A DNA stretch of 17,559 nt. Source: JAKQIM01 sp964633225. Its GTDB lineage: Bacteria > Chloroflexota > Anaerolineae > Anaerolineales > UBA4823. The DNA lies in assembly GCA_964633225.1 (NCBI GenBank), contig CAZWFQ010000068.1, positions 1 to 17,559 on the forward strand, in the 5' to 3' direction. Positions 1 to 6,456 of the stretch are shown here, piece by piece. The notes under the pieces are model-generated. The model saw only the letters and a list, made by a program, of their open reading frames with translations. It was not told the origin of the DNA and ran no database searches. The position numbers and the translations under genes were made by a program. Numbering within the stretch: position 1 is the first letter of the stretch; every line of letters begins with the position of its first letter.

Positions 1-390
1 GCCGAATTTCACAGCCGCTCTGCCAGCATGGCAGCCATCACCCCTCCGCCCATCATCGCCCGGGTGCACAATGCCCCGCCGGTCTTGGCAGAAGGGGATG
101 AAATGAGCTTCACCCTGTGGCTCGGGCCTCTGCCCCTGCACTGGCTGGCACGCATCGAGGGCGTCTCGCCCAACGGTTTCACCGACCGCCAGCTGAGCGG
201 CCCATTTGCCCAATGGGCCCACCGGCACACCTACCAGGCAGTCAATGAACAGGTTACCGATGTGTTCGATGAAATCACCTTGAAGATCAAGCCTCATCCG
301 ATCTGGGGGGTGGTTGGCCTCGGAATGCGCCTGGGGCTCCCGACCCTGTTTGCCTACCGGGCCTGGAAAACGAAAAAGCTGCTCGCCTGA
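1..390 (+). CDS. SRPBCC (START/Bet v1-like) family protein, 5' end missing
   Basis: The reading frame is open from the first base to the TGA at 388-390, giving 129 visible residues. The beginning lies outside the window. The family signature is clear: a segment reading TPPP followed by a hydrophobic strand, then EGDEMSF, LWLGPLPLHW, a segment with D-R-Q-L-S-GPF-W-H-H, and a C-terminal helix with GMRLGLPTLFAYR. This is the usual layout of small polyketide-cyclase/SRPBCC proteins that bind a hydrophobic ligand, normally about 150 residues long, so roughly 20-30 residues are missing. An ATG at 28 falls inside the conserved first helix and is unlikely to be the start. No specific ligand can be named. 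The gene converges on selD with only 30 bp between the stops. Confidence 0.75.
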   Translation, partial: AEFHSRSASMAAITPPPIIARVHNAPPVLAEGDEMSFTLWLGPLPLHWLARIEGVSPNGFTDRQLSGPFAQWAHRHTYQAVNEQVTDVFDEITLKIKPHPIWGVVGLGMRLGLPTLFAYRAWKTKKLLA

Positions 391-420
391 AGCGCATCAT
401 ACCGCTGCACAATCATGGTA

Positions 421-1473
421 TTACCTGACTTCCAGGATACCCATTCGGGTTACCTCCCCGACCCTCCAAAGGGGAATCTCTCGCTCCACTGCATCTTGTT
501 CACACTGGCCAGCCAACTCTGGCGAAATTGCAAATAACAGCCCGCCGCTGGTTTGGGGGTCGAAGAGAAGCAACTGCTGGTCCTGGCTGATCTTGGAAGC
601 AAATTTCACATGTGGTCCGAAAAACTCAGCATTATCAAAGCCGCCTCCGGGGAAGCACCACTCGGCTGCCAGGCGTGCGGCATGAGGGTAAAGCGGGATC
701 TGCTCTAAGTCAAAGCGCACACCTGTTCCTGATGCAGCCGCCACTTCCCAGCCATGCCCTAGCAGGCTGAAGCCGGTAATATCCGTGGCGGCGCGTACGC
801 CGTGCCGGGCTGCCAGCAAGGCCGCTTCCCGGTTCAGGCGTTTCATCCAGGCAATCGTTTCAGAGGCATCTTCAGAGCTGATCTTATCTGTCTTGATCGC
901 GGACGTGATTACCCCGCTGCCGATGGGTTTGCTCAGGAAAAGCACATCGCCGGGCTGCATGCCGCGCTTGGTCAAAACGCGGTCGATGGGCACGAAACCC
1001 AAGGCTACCAGGCCGTATTTCGGCTCTTTATCCTGCACGGTATGCCCGCCGGCAATCACCACCCCGGCTTCTTGTGCTTTCTCGGCCCCGCCGCGCAAGA
1101 TCTCAGAGGCCACCTCCGCCGGCAACTGCGGCGGCAAGGCGGCAATGTTCAGCGCCAGGAAGGGCGTTCCGCCCATGGCGTAGATATCCGAAAGGCTGTT
1201 GGCGGCTGCGATGGCCCCATACTCATATGGATCATCCACGACCGGGGTGAAGAAATCAGTCGTCGCCACCAGGGCGCGCTGTTCGTCCAGCTTCCAGATG
1301 GCGGCATCGTCGGGCTGGCTGAGGCCAGCCAACAAATCAGGATAGCTTTCAGGAAGGAAGATATGCTGTAAAGGGCGCAGAACCTGCGCCAGCGCTTGCG
1401 CGCTGTATTTCGACGCTCAGCCAGAGCAGCTTGCCAGGGCCGTCAGGCGGATTTTTTGCTCACTGGGAGTCAT
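421..1473 (-). CDS. selD: Selenophosphate synthetase SelD, selenocysteine-containing (UGA at 1417-1419)
   Basis: SelD uses ATP and selenide to make selenophosphate, the selenium donor for Sec-tRNA and selenouridine. Read from ATG 1473, with GAGG four bases upstream, the frame gives 350 residues with one in-frame TGA at codon 19. The N-terminus reads KIRLTALASCSG-U-ASK. This aligns with E. coli IRLTQYSHGAGCGCK, so Sec19 replaces catalytic Cys17 and Lys22 matches Lys20. Downstream are family motifs: DDAA (54-57), TDFFTPVVDDP (71-81), LSDIYAMGG with Asp96, AGGHTVQDKEPKYG (141-154), TDITGFSLLGHG with Asp231, and DPQTSGGL near the end. These acidic residues correspond to the ATP/metal ligands. The ATG overlaps the upstream DUF3343 stop as ATGA. 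Cys16 makes a CxxU pair with Sec19. Without Sec decoding, the frame would be called only from a TTG at 1335 and lose the catalytic segment. Confidence 0.95.
1374..1405 (-). promoter_or_regulatory. Candidate bacterial SECIS element of selD
   Basis: Two perfect hairpins lie immediately after the selD UGA (1419-1417) on the minus strand. The first, 1405-1390, is CAGCGC-GCAA-GCGCTG: six base pairs, a four-base loop starting with G, and 17 nt between UGA and loop. The second, 1390-1374, is GGCGCAG-GTT-CTGCGCC: seven pairs, a loop again starting with G, 33 nt from the UGA. Known bacterial SECIS elements have a small apical loop with a G in its first two positions, about 16-37 nt after the UGA. Both hairpins fit, and they share one base. 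Which one SelB would recognise is not decidable by eye. Confidence 0.75.
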
Positions 1474-1694
1474 ATCACCTCAATCGCTTGTATACTGATC
1501 TGTTGTTCGCTGATCATCCCCCTGACCGCTTCCATATCTTTTTTGAGGATGCGCACGCACACGCCGCAGTCAGAACTGAGGTGGCGCGGCACGGGGATAA
1601 GCTTGCAGGTCAAGTCTTGCCCCACCAGCAGCTTCTCAATGCGCAAAGCGTGGCTGGTTGAATCAACCAGAATCACCGCATATGCAGGGTTCAT
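1470..1694 (-). CDS. DUF3343 protein, putative Se/S carrier
   Basis: This 74-residue protein starts at ATG 1694 with a strong AAAGGAGG four bases upstream. The ORF extends in frame upstream to 1847, but that part is antisense-like and overlaps the desulfurase gene. The sequence begins MNPAYAVILVDSTSHALRIEKLL and has the family's cysteine motif SDCGVCVR (Cys43, Cys46), with another Cys at 30. DUF3343 proteins are small, Cys-containing and frequently encoded beside selenium genes, hence the Pfam-style description as a Se/S carrier. Biochemical proof is thin. The start codon overlaps the desulfurase stop (ATGA) and the stop overlaps the selD start (ATGA), so translation is probably coupled to both. 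A role in passing selenium from the PLP enzyme to SelD is an inference from this placement. Confidence 0.88.
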   Translation of the reverse strand: MNPAYAVILVDSTSHALRIEKLLVGQDLTCKLIPVPRHLSSDCGVCVRILKKDMEAVRGMISEQQISIQAIEVI

Positions 1695-2893
1695 CTCGCC
1701 TCCTTTGCCAATTCTTGCACGGCGGTCACTGCCTGCCGGATATCCTTCAGGGTGTTGAAAGCCCCCAACCCAAAGCGCACGCAGCCGTCCGGGAAGGTGC
1801 CCAGCGTATGGTGCGCCGAAGGCGCACAGTGCAGCCCCACCCGGCACAATATGTTGAATTCTTCATCTAGCCGCAGCCCAACCGTAGAGGGTTCTACGCC
1901 CTGGATATTGAAAGCGACCGTGGCAGTTTGCCTGGCAGCCTGCTGGGGGCCATAGACGATCACACCTGGGATGTTGCCCAGGCCTTCGAGCAGCTCCACA
2001 CACAGCGCCCTTTTGTGGCTCTGGATCTGCGCTACGCCTTGCACCTTCAGCCATTCCAAAGCTGCCAATAACCCCGCCAACCCCACTGCGTTGGGCGTGC
2101 CGCTTTCAAAGCGATCTGGGCAAAAATCCGGCTGCACTTCGCGTTCCGAGCGGCTGCCGGTGCCGCCCTGACGGATGGTTTGCAAGTCTGATGGCGCGAC
2201 GCGATCACCCATGACCAGTCCGCCCGTCCCCATTGGCCCGTAGAGCGATTTATGCCCGGTGAAGGCCAGCAGGTCAATGCCATCCCTTTCCATATCAATT
2301 GGAATGGAGCCGGCCGATTGCGCCGTATCCACCAGAAATAGCAGACCCTTGCGGCGGGCCATCTGCCCCACCGCTTGCACCGGCAGCAGCGTACCGCACA
2401 CGTTCGAGGCCTGGTTCAGCACGATCAGCTTTGTATTTGACTGGATTGCTTGCTCCACCAGGGCCGGGTCCAGGGTTCCATCAGCCTGGCAGGCCACGCG
2501 AGTGTAGGTGATCCCCTGCTGCTGCAAATCGTTCAGTGGGCGCATGACCGCGTTGTGCTCCATGCTGGAGGTGACAACGTGGTCGCCCGGCTTCAGCAGG
2601 CCGTGCAAAGCCAGGTTGATGCCATCGGTGATGTTCAGGCCAAAGATGACTTGCAGCGGGTCGGAGGCCTCGAACAAGGTCGCAACCGCCTCGCGCACTG
2701 CATAAACGATACGGGCTGCCTGGATGGACAAGCGGTGCCCCGAGCGGCCCGGGTTGGCACCGACCTCGTCCAAGAAATGGCGCATGGATTGGGCGACCCC
2801 TGGCGGTTTAGGCCAGGAAGTCGCCGCATTATCCAGGTAGAGCGCGCCATCCTTTGCACGAGCAGAAGGAAAATCTGGCGCGGTCAGGCTCAT
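1691..2893 (-). CDS. Cysteine desulfurase / selenocysteine lyase-like PLP enzyme
   Basis: A 400-residue class-V aminotransferase fold enzyme of the SufS/CsdA type, closest in feel to the family often found beside selenium genes and annotated as 'cysteine desulfurase family protein'. Motifs seen: YLDNAATSWPKP (19-30), NPGRSGHR (47-54), NITDGINLAL, SSMEHNA with His113, VDTAQSAGS with Asp189 and Gln192, the PLP lysine in FTGHKSLYGPMGTGG (Lys215), and the catalytic cysteine in RVGLHCAP (Cys356). It would remove S or Se from cysteine or selenocysteine and hold it as a persulfide or perselenide. The gene has a weak ribosome binding site but its ATG overlaps the TusA-like stop (ATGA), suggesting translational coupling. 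In this operon its likely job is selenium delivery toward SelD. Substrate preference cannot be read from sequence. Confidence 0.92.
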   Translation of the reverse strand: MSLTAPDFPSARAKDGALYLDNAATSWPKPPGVAQSMRHFLDEVGANPGRSGHRLSIQAARIVYAVREAVATLFEASDPLQVIFGLNITDGINLALHGLLKPGDHVVTSSMEHNAVMRPLNDLQQQGITYTRVACQADGTLDPALVEQAIQSNTKLIVLNQASNVCGTLLPVQAVGQMARRKGLLFLVDTAQSAGSIPIDMERDGIDLLAFTGHKSLYGPMGTGGLVMGDRVAPSDLQTIRQGGTGSRSEREVQPDFCPDRFESGTPNAVGLAGLLAALEWLKVQGVAQIQSHKRALCVELLEGLGNIPGVIVYGPQQAARQTATVAFNIQGVEPSTVGLRLDEEFNILCRVGLHCAPSAHHTLGTFPDGCVRFGLGAFNTLKDIRQAVTAVQELAKEAR

Positions 2894-3102
2894 TTGCTCA
2901 ACACCAGTTTAAATTCGTCGTCTTGTTGGGTGATGGCAACCTTACAGTCCAATCGCTCGGCCATCCTTCGCACGTTCTCGCGTGATGTGACGGTATCCAC
3001 CAACACTTCAACCGGGAATTTCCCTTCTACAATGGCCTTTTGAGCCATGATTACAGGCTGCGGGCAAGAAAGCCCGCGTGCATCTACTGTAGTACTCATC
3101 AT
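2890..3102 (-). CDS. TusA/YedF-like sulfur or selenium carrier protein
   Basis: A 70-residue TusA-family protein. The signature D-ARGLSCPQP places the active cysteine at residue 13 in the CPxP motif, followed by an amphipathic helix and the C-terminal strand pattern typical of SirA/TusA folds. Two ATG codons follow each other (3102 and 3099). GAGGAG lies four bases before the first and seven before the second, so either may be used and the protein is 69 or 70 residues. Selenium operons often carry YedF, which has this domain fused to a second DsrE-like half. Here only the first half is present. TusA proteins carry persulfide sulfur; next to YedE and SelD a selenium role is a reasonable inference. 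The gene starts 9 bp after yedE ends. Confidence 0.88.
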   Translation of the reverse strand: MMSTTVDARGLSCPQPVIMAQKAIVEGKFPVEVLVDTVTSRENVRRMAERLDCKVAITQQDDEFKLVLSK

Positions 3103-3111
3103 GTATCTCCT

Positions 3112-4230
3112 CTATGCAACCTTCTGGCGCATGGTGAACCCAATTGCCAGGCAAACGACCAAGCCTAAAATGACGGCGACCATGCCGAACGTTGAGATCC
3201 CGCCAACTTTGAGCGCCCCATCCACAACGGCGTCGGCCTTGGCCGCCAGGCTGAAGTTGTGGGCAATGCCCGCTCCTGTGATCATACCCAGCACAAAAAT
3301 CGCCGAATCGCCATCCCCCTCGCCGGAGAGGAACAACTGCCGCCCGGGGCAGCCGCCAGCCAGGGCATAAGCCAACCCTGCCAGGAGCATGCCCAGGATG
3401 TTCCACAGCAGGCTGCTGTGGGCGATTGGCATACCCGTATAGCCAAGTTTGAATTGGCCAAGCAGCAGGTTGGTGAGAAAGGCAAAGCCAATAAACGCCA
3501 GAAGACCGCTGAGCAGGTGGAAGTCACGCATCAAGATCACATCGCGCACGGCGCCCATGGTGCAAAAACGGGTGCGCTGCGCCAGGAAACCGATTAGCAA
3601 GCCGATACCTAAGGATGCCAGGAGCGGGGCGTGCAAGGAACCGGGACCGCTTTCGGAGGAGAAAATGGGACCTCCTTCGCTGAATACCGGTTGGAAGATC
3701 GCCAGCAGCAGCAAGCCAACCATCAGCAGCGGCATGATCCAGCCCACCGCCGGGTAGGTTTTCTGGCTGCGCCCCAGGTTGTAGCCCGAGCGTAGGAACA
3801 GCACCCCGATCCAGATGCCGCCCACCAGGCCCAGGATGCCGGTCAGTGCTGTCATATCCCCGCCTGCCAGGCGGAAGCCGGCCCGCCAGGGGCAGCCCAA
3901 GAAGACCAGCGCCCCAATCATGGCAAAGGCGCCCAACACAAAACGTACGATGGGTGCAGAACCAGCCCGGGCTTTGAACTCACGGAAAAGTAACGCTGCC
4001 ACAGTTGAACCCAGCACAAAGCCGATGATCTCCGGGCGGATGTATTGAACGATGCTTGCCCGGTGCAAACCCAGCGCCCCGGCGATATCGCGCTCAAAGC
4101 AGGCCACGCAAATGCCCATATTGGGCGGGTTGCCCAGTTTCTGCAACACTGCCCCCAGAATACCAATCGTCGCTCCCACCAGGATAATCCCCCAGCGGGA
4201 AGCAAAGAATTTTGTGGTACGTTCCAACAT
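3112..4230 (-). CDS. yedE: YedE-type selenium/sulfur transporter (YeeE/YedE family)
   Basis: A polytopic inner-membrane protein of 372 residues with about nine to ten hydrophobic helices. Family landmarks are NMGICVACFERDIAG with a CxxC at Cys41/Cys44, LGCPWRAGFRLAGGD with Cys113, RTRFCTMGAVRD with Cys223, and AGGCPGRQLFLSGEGDGD with Cys294. These conserved membrane cysteines are thought to relay thiosulfate or a selenium species in the YeeE/YedE family. The long form with the SGEGDGD segment is the one associated with selenium metabolism (often called YedE/FdhT). The start is ATG 4230 with AAGGAG eight bases upstream. It is the first gene of the selenium operon and is preceded by a long structured leader. 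The substrate is unproven; selenium uptake is inferred from gene context. Confidence 0.9.
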   Translation of the reverse strand: MLERTTKFFASRWGIILVGATIGILGAVLQKLGNPPNMGICVACFERDIAGALGLHRASIVQYIRPEIIGFVLGSTVAALLFREFKARAGSAPIVRFVLGAFAMIGALVFLGCPWRAGFRLAGGDMTALTGILGLVGGIWIGVLFLRSGYNLGRSQKTYPAVGWIMPLLMVGLLLLAIFQPVFSEGGPIFSSESGPGSLHAPLLASLGIGLLIGFLAQRTRFCTMGAVRDVILMRDFHLLSGLLAFIGFAFLTNLLLGQFKLGYTGMPIAHSSLLWNILGMLLAGLAYALAGGCPGRQLFLSGEGDGDSAIFVLGMITGAGIAHNFSLAAKADAVVDGALKVGGISTFGMVAVILGLVVCLAIGFTMRQKVA

Positions 4231-4536
4231 AATTGGCTCTCCTTAGAATATAATTTACTTGCAACGCGAAGTGGCCATTGCAAAATGGCCTTTGTCTTAC
4301 ACGAGCTTTATGAATTCGCTTTGGAAATGGGGTTCAAATATTCGCCTCCTTGGACCGATCTATGGCCCAAAATGAAAAATCCGCTGGCACATGCCAGCGG
4401 ATCGTGGAGGCAGAATCATTCTGCTCAGATATGCTCTGGTAAGTGCAGGCGGTTTAATGAACGCTGACCAGCGTTCTGAAGACCTACTCAACGACAGTGA
4501 TGCAAGAATTGATTCACAGTTTTCAACCTTTGCACG
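4231..4536 (-). ncRNA. Structured leader RNA of the selenium operon (candidate attenuator or small RNA)
   Basis: From the -10 box at 4537-4542 to yedE there are about 300 nt without a convincing gene. The minus-strand RNA contains, in order: hairpin GAACGCTG-GT-CAGCGTTC (4476-4459), an imperfectly looped GCAGAAT/ATTCTGC pair (about 4425-4410), the intrinsic terminator at 4402-4369, a seven-pair hairpin GGCCATT/AATGGCC (4290-4273), and the yedE ribosome binding site. The 5' arm of the first hairpin (CGCTGGT) can also pair with the 3' arm of the terminator (GCCAGCG), which would allow two exclusive folds. I do not recognise a known riboswitch class here, and no tRNA fold was found. Confidence 0.5.
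4369..4402 (-). terminator. Intrinsic terminator in the leader of the selenium operon
   Basis: Read on the minus strand, a perfect ten-base-pair stem ATCCGCTGGC / GCCAGCGGAT encloses an ATGT loop and is followed by TTTTCATTTT. It points toward yedE and lies 139 bp before the yedE start codon. No complete minus-strand gene lies between it and the promoter-like sequence at 4537-4542. It is therefore either an attenuator in the yedE leader or the end of a separate small RNA of about 160 nt. Confidence 0.8.
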
Positions 4537-4542
4537 ATTATA
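4537..4542 (-). promoter_or_regulatory. -10 box of the selenium operon promoter
   Basis: A perfect TATAAT on the minus strand, in the context TGATATAATCG, lies about 307 nt upstream of yedE. A -35 match at 16-18 nt spacing is poor (TGTTAC or similar). The predicted start of transcription is near 4530. Confidence 0.5.
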
Positions 4543-4636
4543 TCATTGCCAATCACAATGTAACAGAAAGATAATTCCAAATGCGATTACCCTATCCCCC
4601 AGCCCGAATGACAAGAATCTTATGCGTGGTTAAGGG

Positions 4637-4642
4637 TATAAT
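4637..4642 (+). promoter_or_regulatory. -10 box for the lipoprotein gene at 4743
   Basis: A perfect TATAAT on the plus strand, in the context AAGGGTATAATAC. It is divergent from the selenium operon promoter about 95 bp away. No good -35 box is seen at standard spacing. The transcript would have a leader of about 100 nt before the ATG at 4743. Confidence 0.5.
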
Positions 4643-4686
4643 ACAAAACTTGAACGCCCTGGCGGTCGAATGACGACAGGTGCAAA

Positions 4687-4714
4687 GATCACCCCTCCTT
4701 GAACTTGGGTGATC
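4687..4714 (+). promoter_or_regulatory. Leader hairpin upstream of the lipoprotein gene
   Basis: GATCACCC (4687-4694) and GGGTGATC (4707-4714) form a perfect eight-base-pair stem with a 12-base loop. It sits between the -10 box and the start codon. The bases after it (CATCGTTTTATG) hold only a short T run, so it is a weak terminator at best. It could be an RNA structure or a protein-binding site. Confidence 0.4.
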
Positions 4715-4742
4715 CATCGTTTTATGATCGCAGAGTAATGCT

Positions 4743-6377
4743 ATGAATGTGAAACATCGTTTTATCAAATGGATGTGGGTCCTGGGGGCCTGCTGCCTGC
4801 TCGGCCTGGGGGCCTGCCAATCAGTAGAGCCACTCACCACACCCGTGGCAGGCGAGCCCAGCGTGGTTCCTGCCGCTGAAACTGCCTTACCTACCCAGGC
4901 CGCGCCATCCCCAACCCAAGCACCCTCTCTATCACCGTCCCCTGCAGCCACCAGCACCCCCGCCCCCAGCCCCACGCCCACAGCGGTTTTTTACGAGCCG
5001 GCTGGCTGCTGGCAGCCGCCTGACGATTACACTCATGTGCAGGTCAATGGACACACCCTCAACGCCCGCACCTACAGCATGCTGCAACAAGCCGCCCTGC
5101 TGTACGGCGGCGAAATTGACCTGGCCGGTGCAGCCATCATCCAGGGCAGTTACGGCGATTATCCCCTGGGCGAGCCAGAAGCCCATCTCGGTGGCGGGGC
5201 TGTGGATATTTCGGTCGTCCGCCCTGGTACAAGCTCCATACAATATGCCGAGATTGAGCCGCTCATCCGGGCACTGCGCACAGCCGGTTTTGCTGCCTGG
5301 CTGCGCGAAGCAGATATGGAAACCGGACTAGGGTTTCACATTCATGCCATCGCCCTCGGCGATACCGAGCTCTCACCCGCCGCCCAAGAACAGCTCACCG
5401 GACCCGCCGGCTACCTGCGCGGCGGTAACGGGCTGCCCCTTACCGGCGATGAGCCCCAACTTGACCAGTACGGCGGCCTGTTGATCTGCCGCTGGATGCT
5501 GGAGGCCGGTTACACCGACCTGCGCCCGCCCACAGCCATCCCAACCCCTGGTATGGCCTGGCAAGAACGCCTGCGCCTGGCCTCCCTGGCTTACCAGGCC
5601 TTCTACCCTGAAGACGCTGAAGAGATCGCCCGCAGCCTGGACTTCTTAGAGGGCGAGAATGAATCGGCCGAAAATATCTGCGGCCCGCTGGCCGCCGCCA
5701 TCCTGCGCGATGCCGGCTTGCTGCCCAACCAACCCGGCCCCATACAAGACCTCAAATCTTTCTGGCAGGCTCGCCCCATCACCAACGGCCGCCCCTGGAA
5801 CATGTTCCCCGAGAGCGACTATGAAGTCTTCCACTATGATACCCCCCTGGCAGAGTTTGACTTTATCGCCTGGCCCCTGCAGCCCGGGGATTTCCTGTAC
5901 ACCTATGCCGAACATTCTGGTTTCGAACACATGTTTGTGGTCACCGAGGTCGATGCCGCAGGGCGTGCTTACACCGTCACCAACCAGAACCAATCTTGGG
6001 GCAATGACATCTGGGGCAGCATGCTGATCCTGCGCTATATGCTCTATGATCCCAACACCCCCGGTGCAGGCATCATCTACAACGAATGGAGTGATCGCCG
6101 CCTGGGCCTAACGGGGCATGCCGGCTTTGATGTGCTGCGCAGGCGCGGCCTGGAGGCAGGTTCTCTGTACGCTTACACCGTGCTTCCTGGCGACACCCTG
6201 CCCGAGCTGGTGGCCCGCTTTAGTGCCGCGCTGGAATTTAGCGCCGCACTCGAAAGCCTGGCTCAGGCCAATCCGGGCCTGGATTTGTACCACCTTCAGG
6301 TCGGCCAAATACTCACCATCCCCATTCCTTCCTATACACCCATCACGTCAGAGCCTGCCGCAAACCAACTTCCCTAA
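4743..6377 (+). CDS. Lipoprotein with M15-like peptidase, NlpC/P60- or CHAP-like and LysM parts
   Basis: A 544-residue exported protein. Residues 1-25 form a lipoprotein signal ending in the lipobox LGAC, with lipidated Cys25. A Pro/Thr/Ser linker follows to about residue 82. The first domain carries HLGGGAVD (148-155) and HIH (199-201), matching the zinc-binding HxxGxAxD...HxH pattern of M15 D-Ala-D-Ala peptidases (ligands His148, Asp155, His201). The second, around 305-440, has Cys313 in NICGPLAAAIL, His396 in GFEHMFVV and Asn414/416 in VTNQNQ, resembling the Cys-His-Asn order of CHAP or NlpC/P60 cysteine hydrolases; this call is tentative. A LysM domain at 477-527 (YTVLPGDTL ... LQVGQILTIP) binds peptidoglycan. 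It probably cuts or remodels cell-wall peptides at the outer face of the membrane. The ribosome binding site is weak (GCAGAG). Confidence 0.8.
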   Translation: MNVKHRFIKWMWVLGACCLLGLGACQSVEPLTTPVAGEPSVVPAAETALPTQAAPSPTQAPSLSPSPAATSTPAPSPTPTAVFYEPAGCWQPPDDYTHVQVNGHTLNARTYSMLQQAALLYGGEIDLAGAAIIQGSYGDYPLGEPEAHLGGGAVDISVVRPGTSSIQYAEIEPLIRALRTAGFAAWLREADMETGLGFHIHAIALGDTELSPAAQEQLTGPAGYLRGGNGLPLTGDEPQLDQYGGLLICRWMLEAGYTDLRPPTAIPTPGMAWQERLRLASLAYQAFYPEDAEEIARSLDFLEGENESAENICGPLAAAILRDAGLLPNQPGPIQDLKSFWQARPITNGRPWNMFPESDYEVFHYDTPLAEFDFIAWPLQPGDFLYTYAEHSGFEHMFVVTEVDAAGRAYTVTNQNQSWGNDIWGSMLILRYMLYDPNTPGAGIIYNEWSDRRLGLTGHAGFDVLRRRGLEAGSLYAYTVLPGDTLPELVARFSAALEFSAALESLAQANPGLDLYHLQVGQILTIPIPSYTPITSEPAANQLP

Positions 6378-6444
6378 AGGTTCCCGGGGTGATAGAATTA
6401 AGGATTATTCATGAAATTTGCTATTTTCCATAAAAAATATAGGC

Positions 6445-6450
6445 TATAAT
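6445..6450 (+). promoter_or_regulatory. -10 box placing transcription start at the ATG of the C39-like gene
   Basis: TATAAT ends seven bases before ATG 6457, so the expected transcription start coincides with the A of the start codon. There is no Shine-Dalgarno sequence in TTTCTT. Together these suggest a leaderless mRNA. The -35 match (TATTTT region) is weak. Confidence 0.5.
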
Positions 6451-6456
6451 TTTCTT

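Noticed and set aside
421..1335. SelD starting at TTG 1335
   Set aside because: This start removes the catalytic Cys/Sec and Lys segment. The frame continues with clear SelD homology through a UGA to an ATG with a ribosome binding site and an ATGA overlap.
802..1371. Plus-strand 189-codon frame opposite selD
   Set aside because: It is antisense to conserved SelD sequence and shows no family pattern of its own.
4391..4633. Plus-strand 80-codon frame in the gap
   Set aside because: It has no ribosome binding site or recognisable protein features, and it runs across the opposite-strand hairpins and the promoter.
4231..4742. A selC (tRNA-Sec) gene in the long gap
   Set aside because: A T-loop-like GGTTCAAAT near 4331 has no pairing arms. 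A TCA-anticodon-like loop near 4477 has no anticodon stem. No 3' CCA end or long variable arm fits.
4592..4981. Minus-strand 129-codon frame
   Set aside because: It is antisense to the signal peptide and Pro/Thr linker of the lipoprotein, and its Gly/Ala/Val-rich composition is the complement of that linker.
6418..6456. TTG 6418 as the start of the C39-like protein
   Set aside because: It has no Shine-Dalgarno sequence, and the -10 box at 6445 lies inside the added segment.
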